Assembly (NCBI GenBank): GCA_951804985.1
Contig: OX638134.1
Location: 82,005,679 to 82,069,678 of the forward strand
Length of the DNA: 64,000 nt
From: Dryomyza anilis
Taxonomy: Eukaryota; Arthropoda; Insecta; Diptera; Dryomyzidae
Direction: 5' to 3'
The translations under genes and the position numbers were made by a program. Positions 23,353-33,385 of the stretch are shown piece by piece. Position 1 is the stretch's first letter. The number at the start of each line of letters is the position of its first letter. The notes below the pieces were generated by a model that made no database searches, was not told the DNA's origin, and worked only from the letters and a program-made list of their open reading frames with translations.

Positions 23353-23813
23353 CACACAAAAAGTAAAATTCACCAACAATCAGTATTCATCATATTGATG
23401 ATTTCATTCATTGAACTAAAATCGTACATTTTTAGTGTTTTTCATTTGTAATATTTTTTATATCATCAAATTTCAAACAAAAATTGGTCTCCATTTACAC
23501 ATTTACGTATTTGTAATTCTTATAAGATTTATTATATTTAAATTAATATGATTTTATGAACAAACTTCATCAATATGATGTTCATTTTTTCATTAATTTG
23601 ATGAAATGGAGGCTTCGAATATATAGCAATTCAATATTATAAATCCTTTAAGAATTATAAATACATACATTTGTAAATGAAGACAAATTTGTGTTCGAAA
23701 TTTATGTTAAAAAAAATATTGAAAATGAAAAACATTTAAAAAATACGATTTTACATCAATGAATGAAATAATCAATATGATGAATACTGGTAGTTGGTAA
23801 AATTTTTTGTGTG
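23353..23813. mobile_element. Family B fold-back MITE, copy B2, nested in A7
   Basis: This 461-bp element starts CACACAAAAAGTAAAATTCAC and ends TTTTTTGTGTG, with TA on both sides (23351-23352, 23814-23815). The two halves mirror as in B1. Its target in A7 is known from A4-A6, which read AATTACAACTTTTTATTAAT without interruption, so the TA duplication is shown by an empty site. Confidence 0.85.
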
Positions 23814-24177
23814 TACAACTTTATATTAATAAAAATTGTAATTATAAAAAATATATTAAAAAAAAATTGTTTTTCAAATAAATTTTTTTGGGGAAAAAAA
23901 AAGAAATGTATAAATAATTTTTTTTTTCAAAAAAAAAACAATTTTTTGTAATTTTTTTTTCGAAAAAAAAAAGTTTTATCGAATTTTTTTTTAATAAATT
24001 TTTTTTACGACAGGACATAAAAAAAATGTATATTCATCAATATGACGATTCATATTCATTGTATTGAATATTTCGTTCTTCAATAGTATGAATACGTTCT
24101 TATATATAATGAATGCATTCATCAATATGTCATTTAATGAACGGTGGTAATAACTACCAGTACAGTTGGAGAAAAAT

Positions 24178-24290
24178 TCATAATATTTATGAATAAATTC
24201 ATAATATTTATGAATAAATTCATTATATTTATGAATAAATTCATAATATTTATGAATAAATTCATCATAATGATGAATTTATTCATGAGT
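24178..24290. repeat. 21-bp tandem expansion of the family A terminus
   Basis: AATTCATAATATTTATGAAT plus A is repeated about four times, then a variant AATTCATCATAATGATGAAT. In every other family A copy this block occurs once or twice near the right end. Each unit is itself nearly palindromic. Confidence 0.8.
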
Positions 24291-24593
24291 ACAGAAAAAT
24301 TAGTTTAGGCTATGTCATTTCGAAATAGAGTGATTTAAAATTTAACCGGTTAATTTCTCCATTAAATATTGAATTTCAATGAATATTTATGATCGACTAT
24401 TTATTGTATACACCACGGCATCCTTTTTTTAAAGAGTGAATCCAGCTTTTATTGATTTTTCAAATCGTGTGATTTCTTCGGGTTTGAAACTAGATATGAA
24501 TTTGGATCCCTAATTCCCTTGAAATCCTGATAAAATGTGTGTAAAACTCTGAATTCAATAGATAACTTATTATCGACTATATACACCCAGAAA

Positions 24594-24803
24594 TAAATTC
24601 CCTCAAATCCCTTTAAATTTGGTCCATAGGACAATTATTGATTTAAAAGTATACAAAAAATAAATCTTTTCATATAAAATCAATGGCAGTGTCATGGTAT
24701 TTCCTAGTATTTAATGGTGTATTCCGATTAAAATAATAATTTATACTATTGACTTTTTTTAATAGTAAAAAACTATTATTTATATAGTATTTTTTTCTGG
24801 GTG
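24594..24803. mobile_element. Family E MITE, copy E1
   Basis: This 210-bp element has TA on both sides and ends CACCCAGAAA / TTTCTGGGTG. The interior matches the copy at 52743-52961, including GGACAATTATTGATTTAA, GTGTCATGGTATTT and AAAAACTATTATTTATAT. Non-coding. The sequence to its left (24436-24495) is a diverged duplicate of that to its right (24834-24890). Confidence 0.8.
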
Positions 24804-24805
24804 TA

Positions 24806-25435
24806 TTGTGTAAATTAGCCTCTACATTTTTTATGGAATAAATACGACTTTTACTGATTTTTTAAAACGTGAAAATTCTTCAGGTTTGGAACCCTTTTGA
24901 TGTAAATGTGTGCAACTGAAAATGCACCTTATATTATCGCTTATTTTTTTTTGCTTTTTATTCATCTTCTCCTTCGGTCGGTAAAGCAGCGCATTAAACT
25001 GAAAAATATTGCAGCACGATTCAAACGCAATTGTTATCATTGCAGCACTTAAGTGCTGCTCCATGTTGTTGTACGGTGTATGCAGTAGGTGTGCCATAAA
25101 GTTATCATCCGCTGTTCGGTTTACGTATTCTTTTTTATGCTATTTTATTCAAATCTAAATTTTATAAGCGATTAAATGCATTTAAAGTTTTGCATCATTT
25201 TTGCGCAACGGGGGGACAGTCCATGGCATGCTATGTGTTCATTTCAGGTTATAAACACATTTGTTATTCATAAAAAATACAATAAAGTTCTTTTTTAAAG
25301 TGTTAGCATGTTAAACATTTGTGGTCACTTAAAAAGCGAAACGTTTTTACATTATTGCTCAATATTTAAAACTTATTAAATTTTTGGTGCTATAAAAAAT
25401 TTAGTCGAAAAGCTTTAATACAATTTTTATTTAAA
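24806..25435. other. AT-rich non-coding segment
   Basis: 24834-24890 is a diverged copy of 24436-24495 (CTTTTATTGATTTTTCAAA against CTTTTACTGATTTTTTAAA). No gene seen. Confidence 0.4.
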
Positions 25436-25835
25436 ACTGAAATCAATTATATTGATTTTTACTCCGAATAGTAGACCACCGTGCCCTAAATACACCCTCT
25501 AGTTTCATCACTCAACGATCCACATTTAAGAAGTTACGGCCATTTAAGCTAAACTTGTGATTACTCTGGTCTCTCCGTACTGATTTCTTTGTTTTAGACT
25601 CCGAATTAAAGCAGATCAATGTCCCATTTCTTTGGTCTCCCTGGATTGATTTTATTGATTTATATGCTGAATTATTACAGATCAATGCCCCTTGAATAGT
25701 GCAAAGTTATACCCCTCTACGACGCATATTTAATAAGTTACGCGCATTTTAATTGAGACTTGTGATTTATCTGGTCTCCCTCGACCGATTTTTTTGATTT
25801 ATACTCCAAATTATAGCAGATCAATGCTCTACAAA
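25436..25835 (+). repeat. Degenerate tandem repeat, about 204-bp period
   Basis: AAGTTACGGCCATTTAAG at 25531 recurs as AAGTTACGCGCATTTTAATT at 25735. Between and after them the phrase GGTCTCCCT ... GATTTAT ... CTCCGAATT ... GCAGATCAATG occurs three to four times, so a shorter sub-unit of roughly 100 bp is also present. Confidence 0.6.
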
Positions 25836-27175
25836 TAAATTTAATTTGGACTCTTTAATTAAATCAATTAGATTTCCTTCAGCACTTAAAATTTCACCCA
25901 TATTTTTTTCGTATAATTTACAAAATAAATTTGGAAAAAAAGTTTAGTACGCAATATTTTACAAAGAGTGAGTAGCTCGTTACCCACAACCAAAACAAGC
26001 CAACTATGGACAATTAATTTCCCAGCAGTATCAAAATAAAAACCCTTCGAATGTACAACACAAACAAGAGCTGCAACAAAAAATTGTCGCCAAAGCTATA
26101 CGTTGCTCGCAGACTTGGAGGAGGCTCAAACTAAAGTTATGAACCGCAAAAAAGTGAAAAAAATCATACATAGTGACGGCACGACCTCAAAACGAAACGG
26201 AATATTTGGGAAAACTAGTTGTAAAAGGCGCAAAAAACCCCCAAAAAAAAAAACAAACAAATTCTACACAGCGTAAACTGTGACAGACAAAAAGTTCTTT
26301 GTTGGCAGACAAACCGCGAAGGACCCGGATCGAGTTGGGTCAGGCCTTTTTGCATATTGAGTGGCCCAACGGTGCAAAATGACCGCAGTGCAATTGTAAA
26401 AAGAGATGCGAACAAAGTCGAAGATAAAAGAGCGCAGAGCCGAGCAGAAAGTAATGGACGAAAATAGTAATAAAGTGGAAATCAACCGTGCTGAACATTA
26501 ACAAAAAAGGAAGAAAAAAAAAACAGAAAGACAAAAAAAAAAAGTTAGCGTGGCAAACGTCAAGGCAGCAGGCAGCCAGCGCAAGAAAATTCACAAAATA
26601 CAAAAACGAGCACGAAACAATAACGCGAAATGAATTCGCGTTAACGTGCACAATGGCGGTTGTCGTGGGCCAAAGGACACACGGGACATCGTGCACAGTG
26701 GGATCTCATGCGACACGCCGCTGGGGTAATCTAAGAAAACATTAAAAATAACTACAGGAACAACAACTACAACAACAACAACTAACAAACGACAAACAAA
26801 ACTCACAATTACAACAGCGAAACAATGGCAACAGCGACACCAACCAAAACAAAAAAAAATAATAAATAAAAAAAAAATTAAAAAAAAATATATATAAAGT
26901 CAAGTGACTTTGAACGTATTTCGTGTCCACCCAGTAAGGAAGCCGTGCATGTCACCTCAACCATAACGCACGTAATGCAAAACAATACCAGAAAAAATAT
27001 ATACGAAATACCAAAGTGTCCGAGAAAGGAACCAAAAATGTTGCTTTTTAATGAGACTCGACAGATGCAACAATGCGACATTAATATCAATTTCAATATT
27101 GTCCATTTGGACGGGGCGGTCTTCATATTTTTTTTTTTAAATTCCGATTCTAAAATGAATGCTTATCTCGTAAAA
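25836..27175. other. Less AT-rich segment resembling a fly 5' untranslated region
   Basis: From about 25970 to 26940 the plus strand is rich in AAAAC, CAACAA and AAGAAAAA words typical of long fly leader sequences. ATG at 26825 has a good fly context (AAACAATGGC) but opens only 14 codons (stop 26867-26869). A possible splice donor is CCA|GTAAGG at about 26932-26937. No acceptor, promoter or coding exon can be tied to it, so this is only a suggestion. The minus frames at 26264-26930 are translations of the A-rich strand. Confidence 0.25.
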
Positions 27176-27600
27176 CCCTAGTAGAAATGTTGGTAGGGCC
27201 ATGGTTATGAAGTGATCATGTCATTATTTGAGGTGATCAGGATATGACGAGGCCCATAATATCCTTGTAACGCAGTGTCCTGATCATGTATTGACCTCAG
27301 GCCATGATCATGTACTGATCGGGCAATTCCCCATTTTAATATTTACCCGACAATTGCCTTGTCTGAGCCCGAGCATAATAGGGTTTCATTAATCTCGATC
27401 ATTGCCTGATACTAATTTCGTTATGAGGAACAAATAATGTAGCTATGATCGGGAACATTGACTGTTTAGATAATGTAAACACTGCTATGGTAAGCATGAT
27501 AAGGGCATGCAAAGGCAATGATCATATTTTCTCTAATAGGGCTTACCCAACGAAAACCCGATGATTTCCCGATGGCGCATCGGGCAAATTTCTACTAGGG
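27176..27600. mobile_element. Element M: MITE with CCCTAGTAGAAAT ends and clustered TGATCATG sites
   Basis: This 425-bp element begins CCCTAGTAGAAATG and ends CAAATTTCTACTAGGG. Inside, TGATCATG-like words recur at least six times (about 27211, 27225, 27279, 27305, 27317 and 27519). Such subterminal clusters are often transposase binding sites. Flanks AAAA and AAGT give at most a 2-bp duplication. CCCTAG ends recall piggyBac, but TTAA is not present, so the superfamily is open. Confidence 0.6.
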
Positions 27601-27900
27601 AAGTGTCAGAAAAAATATTTTGTAGCCCGCCACAATATATATTCTTTGTCCGATGTCCAAGCATCCAGTTTTATATATCGTTGGAGCGGTCTTGACATAT
27701 ATTTATTCAATAGGTCTTTTTCAACAAGTGACGTTAGTTTTTCAGACTTCTGTCCTTAAATATTAATTTGAACGTTCTAACAAAATATACCTTTTCCACC
27801 AAAACACAATTCCTCCATATCTAGTAGAAATTTTACTGGTCCTAGACAAATCAAAGTAGTTTATAAACATTTTTTCGACACATTTCAAACTGAATAAGGC
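27601..27900. other. Non-coding spacer
   Basis: No gene or named repeat seen. Confidence 0.4.
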
Positions 27901-28250
27901 GGAGTTTGTATCAAACCCGTCTGTTTTCTGTCTGTTCTTTCGGTAATTAATTGCATAAAATTTGATAATCTGTCATACACTTTCAACAAACTTCCATTTA
28001 TCTGTATGTATACCGATAAAATGTCGGAAATATTCCTGAGAAATGCCATACGGTTTGTATCGGGCGGGTCCTGATCTATTCGAGACAAAATTTTCGACAT
28101 TTTTCAGGAATATTTTGTACATATTTTCGGCAAACATACAGATAAATGGAATATTTTGGGATGTGTAAAGCAGGTTGTGGAATTTTAAAGGCAAATTCAC
28201 TGCGTATTTTGGAAACGGGCAGAAAACAGACAGCTTGTGATACATACTCC
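27901..28250. mobile_element. Family K fold-back element, copy K1
   Basis: The left half (TTTGTATCAAACCCGTCTGT, CATTTATCTGTATGT, GGAAATATTCCTGAGAAATG) is mirrored by the right half (TTTTTCAGGAATATTTTG, ACATACAGATAAATG, CAGAAAACAGACAGCTTGTG, TACATACTCC). The arms are about 150 bp and only moderately similar. The overlapping minus frames at 27885-28267 arise from the repeat. Relatives lie at 45700 and 54470. Confidence 0.6.
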
Positions 28251-30066
28251 CCCTTTGTCTGTTTCAAATATGTCTAAACTTCCAACACATTGTTCTGGGG
28301 TAATTACAAAACATTTCTATACTTAAAATTTTAAAAAATTCTTCAAATATCACAATTTTTCGCGTATAAACTTAGATAATTTAATAGTCTGCCGGAAATA
28401 TTGAATTTTAAATTAAACTTTTTATAAACTGACTTCGACATAATCACAAACGTATTGTTTGGCAACTTTACTATGGTGGGCAGCAGCATCCGAAGCACAT
28501 CAAGTAGAAACTGTGCCACAAAACGAGAGCTCATTAAGAAAACAATTTACCAAGGATTAAGGACGCCATTGGAGGCCGACTTCAAAAGGGTTGCTGCTGC
28601 TGCATGCAAAAAAATATGCCAAACCGCGGTCGACGGGCGAATCTTGTGTGTGGTACGCAGTTTAATTACCAACGACAAGGCGGAAGGTTAAAAGCCTGCG
28701 CTTCATTTAAATGTTATTGCGGTTGCGTTTTTTCTTTTTTTATTAAACCAAAAAGTTAATTCAAGTCTTTTATTTTTTGTATATATTGGCTAAAAGCGTA
28801 AAGTCTTTGATTTCCTTTTTAAATTAAAATCGAATAAATGTGTTTATTGTGTTTTGTGGCGCGCACTGATTTGTTTTCAATATGCGTTCCTTTTTTTTAT
28901 AGAGACCCCTTGAAAATTAATGTAGTTAAATTTACTACATTTTATGTATTTGTTTTGAAAAAAAAAGTTATACTACATTTTTAGTTTTTTAAATACACAT
29001 GTCTTAATTTGACTTTATTTTAATACATAATGTATTAGAAATTCATTTACTACACCTTGCAGAAGCTTTAGGAGGTTTTTTTTCAACTGCATCTTCTACA
29101 TTGATTGATTGAAACAATATATTTATTTAAAGAAATTCTTTCATATAATACATTTCTTTTTTTGTTGTGTAATATGAAATTTATGTTCTTTTTGACAATT
29201 TGATAGCTGTGCTTAGCGTCTGTCACTGCATGGCTTGTTCGAGTTCTATATTTTGTTTTTAATATTTTTGTTTCTATTATTAGTCCTTATAGTAGAATTG
29301 TATGTAGTTGCCAGTCACTATAATGAAGTGCCATCCAATCAATCACACACCTGTCACATGATGCTGGGCATATAAACGTTTGCTCATCCACTGCATCGTC
29401 CTACACTATCCAATAATATAAGTTGGGGTTGTTTACCCTAACACGTTTCTGTGGCCCGGTAAATATTTTTCCAACGTTTATTTTGTGTTCTGCAACATGT
29501 CACAAATCAAAACATAGCATTTTAGCGCTTTTCCAATGAATTACAAATGAAATCGCATCGATCATTTTATCATTTGCTACATGATTGTCATTTTAAGAGT
29601 TGCGTGATCTGTGCATTTATGAAACAAAGTTTTTACTATTACTGCTATTTATTTATTAAAACACTTTGTTATTTGATTGATAGATTCAACGTGCGTACGA
29701 GTGATGATTGGGTAAAACTTAAATGTTACGAAAAAAAGTAATTTTATTTTTAATTTCATTTGAACCCTCTAAATTTTAATGTTTTATTTATCTTAAGATA
29801 GAACTTGTAAACATGTGAAGGTTTTAAAACCAACTACGATTTTAAAAAAACTATTTTCCTACTAATAATATTATTTAGCTGCAAAATAAATCCTTAAACG
29901 AAGTTCTTTTGTCTTATTTTTCGTTTGCGATGAATGATATTTTTCTTTGATGGTGCATACTAGACCAATCAAAAATTTTATTTCTACAAACTTGATCCAC
30001 TATGATCTATCAACATTATTTTTTTATTATTCAAGTATACACGTTTTCCGAAATGGTAGCTGGGAA
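28251..30066. other. Non-coding segment with one GC-richer short frame
   Basis: The region is very AT-rich except 28440-28690, where ATG at 28473 opens 72 codons (to 28691) with an unusual density of K, R and A (KRELIKKTIYQGL, VAAAACKKICQTAVDGR). I recognise no family and no splice context. A palindromic TGTAGTTAAATTTACTACA lies at about 28921-28939. Confidence 0.35.
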
Positions 30067-30352
30067 TAAAATTACGAGAATTCGTTTGAATGTTACAGTT
30101 TGATTCTTACATTTTGAATCTTACAATTTGATTCTTACAGTTTGAAACTCACAGTTTGAAACTCACAGTTTAAAAATTACGGTTTGAAAGTTGTGCTCCC
30201 AGAAGTATGCAACATTTAAAGTGATGATTATATTACGAAAATTCGTTTGAAAGTTACAGTTTGATTCTTACATTTTGAATCTTACAATTTGATTCTTACA
30301 GTTTGAAACTCACAGTTTAAAAATTACGGTTTGAAAGTTGTGCTCCCAGAAG
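30067..30352. repeat. 14-bp minisatellite in two blocks
   Basis: Units of the form TTACAGTTTGATTC or TCACAGTTTGAAAC are repeated about seven times from 30093. The whole block, led by ATTCGTTTGAA and closed by GTTGTGCTCCCAGAAG, is repeated about 163 bp later with one unit fewer. Confidence 0.8.
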
Positions 30353-30607
30353 AAAAGTTTTACATTTCTCACAAAAATTATGTTACGTTTATTATAATTG
30401 TTATATGAATTTTTCGCAAAAGTATTTTTTCACACATTGATGGTAAACGAACTTTCCTACATAAACAAAAACTGCAAAAGTGTAAACTTTTGTGAGCAAA
30501 TTTAGAGCAAAACAATTTCTGTTTGCGCAAAAATGTAAAAATTGTTTTCTTTTTGAGTGTAATATAAATGATTGAAATATTTTATATTCTAAAATCGAAA
30601 TATTGTA
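30353..30607. other. AT-rich non-coding spacer
   Basis: Nothing recognised. Confidence 0.4.
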
Positions 30608-30885
30608 CTTAACTCCCCTATTTTGGCTTTGACTTCTAAACGTCGATTTACAAATACTTCTACACTTTTAAAGTCGAATTCTGCACTCGATTTTAAAAAA
30701 CTACAATTGACCGTCATTATTTTTAATACATCCTTTAATAAAGTTCCTTAACTCCCCTATTTTGGCTTTGACTTCTAAACGTCGATTTACAAATACTTCT
30801 ACACTTTTAAAGTCGAATTCTGCACTCGATTTTAAAAAACTACAATTGACCGTCATTATTTTTAATACATCCTTTAATAAAGTTC
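30608..30885. repeat. Identical 139-bp tandem duplication
   Basis: CTTAACTCCCCTATTTTGG begins at 30608 and again at 30747. The two units look identical base for base through CCTTTAATAAAGTTC. The minus frame at 30701-30919 (72 residues, with EFDFKSVEVFVNRRLEVKAK) covers part of both; 139 is not a multiple of three, so the frame shifts between copies. The peptide looks less random than its neighbours, but I cannot assign it. Confidence 0.85.
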
Positions 30886-31391
30886 CTTTTTCCGTATTTA
30901 ACAGGTGTATATGTGACATATGTGCTATAGACTAATAACACATATATTCTCACGATGTTTGTCTTTTTTTTTATTATTTTCATATATGCTACCTTTATAC
31001 GAGCACCATTTTATTCGTAATTACAAGTTTAGTAGTTTTATTTAGTTTAGTTTTCACATAAAATTCAACGATTCCACCTGCGGTGGCATATGACGCTATC
31101 GGACTGCCATAATGATCGGTTATCAGTGACACGATCGATTTCACATGCAGTAGCAAACAATATTAGTGCGCAGTACAGGAAATGCGATACCGATAATGCA
31201 ACACTCTGCAGTGCTTATATCCTGATGCGGCTGCGTTTGCGCGAAGCCAAACGGAACGGAAATGAATGAAATACAAACCGCCGGCAGTGGACATGGCGTA
31301 ATTAGCTGTTGGTGAGACGTATCAAAGGACATAGTGTGCAAAGTCCTTTGAAGGGTATATTGCACATAATACAATGCAGCATGCAATGCGG
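30886..31391. other. Non-coding segment
   Basis: No gene recognised; the 31141-31386 minus frame has no domain. Confidence 0.4.
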
Positions 31392-33385
31392 CACAAAAAA
31401 AAAATTACAACATATTAGAGATTTTTTTACTTTAAACAATGAACAATTAAAATTTTTAAATATTTTATTTTATCATCATATAGAAGAATTTTTATCATCC
31501 ATTTGATGAATGCAAATTAGTTTATAAGAATTTCGTATTTCAAGAAATGATTCTTTGAAATCATCAAAATTAGTTTATATTTTTGCATGTGAAATAATTT
31601 CGTACTTCAAACCCAGATTAATTTTATTGAAGAACAGTTTATGATATAAAAACTAAAAAAAAACTTTTCATTAAATTGATGAATAAAAACTTGTTATGAA
31701 TTTATTCATCAATTTGATGAAAAGAAAATGTCTTTTTTTATTGTTCATATAGAATAATTCCATACTTTTTAGGCATGATTCAGTGTATTGAAGAACAATT
31801 TATAATATTAATGTCAAAAAACCATGTTATGAATTTATTCATCAGTTTGATGAATGATTAAAAATTAGTTTATATATTTGCATATGGAATAATTTCGTAC
31901 TTCAAACTCCAATTCATTTTATTGAAGAACACTTTTGGTATAAAAACTGAAAAAACTTGTTATGAATTTATTCATCAATTTTATGAATAAACGAAAATAT
32001 CTTCTTTTATTTTTCATATAGAAGAATTTCATACTTTTTAGGCATGATTCATTATATTGAACAACAATTTGTAATATTAAAGTCAAAAAAACAATGTTAT
32101 GAATTTATTCATCAAAATGATGAATGACTAAAAATTAATTTTTATATATTTCGTATAGAAGAATTTTATACTTAAACCATGCCTCAATGTACAATTTCTA
32201 ATATTAGTATCTAAAAATATGTTATGAATTTTTTCGTCAGTTTAATGAATGATTTAAAATTAGTTTATATTTTTGCTATAAAAACTGACAAAAACTTGTT
32301 ATGAAGTTATTCATCAGTTTTATGAATAGACGAAAATGTTTTTTTTTATTTTTCTTATAGAAGAATTTCATACTTTTTAGTCATTATTTATTATATTGAA
32401 GAACAATTTATAATATTAATGTCAAAAAACCATGTTATGAATTTATTCATCAATTTAATGAATGACTGACAATACATTTTTCTCTTTTTCATATAGAATA
32501 ATTTCATATTAATGTCAAAAAACCATGTTATGAATTTATTCATCAGTTTGATGAATGATTAAAAATTAGTTTATATTTTTGCATATGGAATAATTTCGTA
32601 CTTCAAACCCCGATTCATTTTATTGAACAGTTTTGCTATAAAAACTGACAAAAACTTGTTATGAATTTATTCATCAATTTTATGAATAAACGAAAATGTC
32701 TTCTTTTATTTTTCATATAGAAGAATTTCATACTTTTTAGGCATGATTCATTGTATTGAAGAACAGTTTGTAATATTAATGTCAAAAAACCATGTTATGA
32801 ATTTATTCATCAAAATTATGTATGATTAAAAATTAATTTTTATATATTTCATATAGAAGAATTTTATACTTAAACCATGCCTCAATGTACAATTTCTAAT
32901 ATTAGTATCTAAAAATATGTTATGAATTTTTTCGTCAGTTTAATGAATGATTTAAAATTAGTTTATATTTTTGCATATGTAATAATTACGTACTTCGAAC
33001 CCAGATTCGTTTTATTGAACAGTTTTGCTATAAAAACTGACAAAAACTTGTTATGAATTTATTCATCAGTTTTATGAATAGACGAAAATGTTTTTTTTTC
33101 TTATAGTAGAATTTCATACTTTTTAGTCATTTTTTATTATATTAAAGAAAAATTTATAATATTAATGTCAAAAAACCATGTTATGAATTTATTCATCAAT
33201 TTGACGAATGACTGACAATACATTTTTCTCTTTTTCATATAGAATAATTTCATACTTAAAGCATGCCTCATTGATATATGTTATGAATTTATTCATAAAT
33301 TTAATAAATGTCTAAAAATGAATTTGTTCATTTTTTATTTGCAAGAATTTCATACTTAAAACCATGATTAATTCTACTGCACAAT
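31392..33385 (+). repeat. 2-kb satellite-like array derived from the left arm of family A
   Basis: The array begins with a family A-like terminus (CACAAAAAAAAAATTACAAC). It then repeats a unit of about 130 bp: ATTTCATACTTTTTAGGCAT, GATTCATTGTATTGAAGAAC, TATAATATTAATGTCAAAAA, ATGTTATGAATTTATTCATC. The last phrase starts near 31695, 31824, 31960, 32094, 32218, 32297, 32430, 32524, 32657, 32790, 32917, 33047, 33178 and 33276. Intact spacing is 124-136 bp, with short units of 79-98. The block at 31824-32520 returns at about +698 (32524, 32657, 32790), a higher-order repeat. Each phrase corresponds to the family A left arm. No right arm is present. Confidence 0.8.

Larger units (their letters stand above)
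23022..24295 (+). mobile_element. Family A MITE, copy A7, with nested B2 and an expanded end
   Basis: The element starts TA|GACAGAAAAAATGTACATC (first base mutated) with a full left arm. It is interrupted by fold-back B2 (23353-23813), then resumes with TACAACTTTATATTAATAA, the TTTTTTTCGAAAAA core and the right arm to GGTAATAACTACCAGTACAG. The final CTGTG end is absent. In its place is a run of about five 21-bp palindromic units (24180-24285). Confidence 0.75.

Noticed and set aside
24160..24290. CRISPR-like array of short palindromic repeats
   Set aside because: The units are contiguous with no unique spacers, and the DNA is eukaryotic.
27885..28267. Overlapping minus-strand frames of 63-90 residues
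   Set aside because: They arise from a fold-back element and occur in several frames at once.
30079..30352. CRISPR-like array
   Set aside because: A plain 14-bp minisatellite without spacers.
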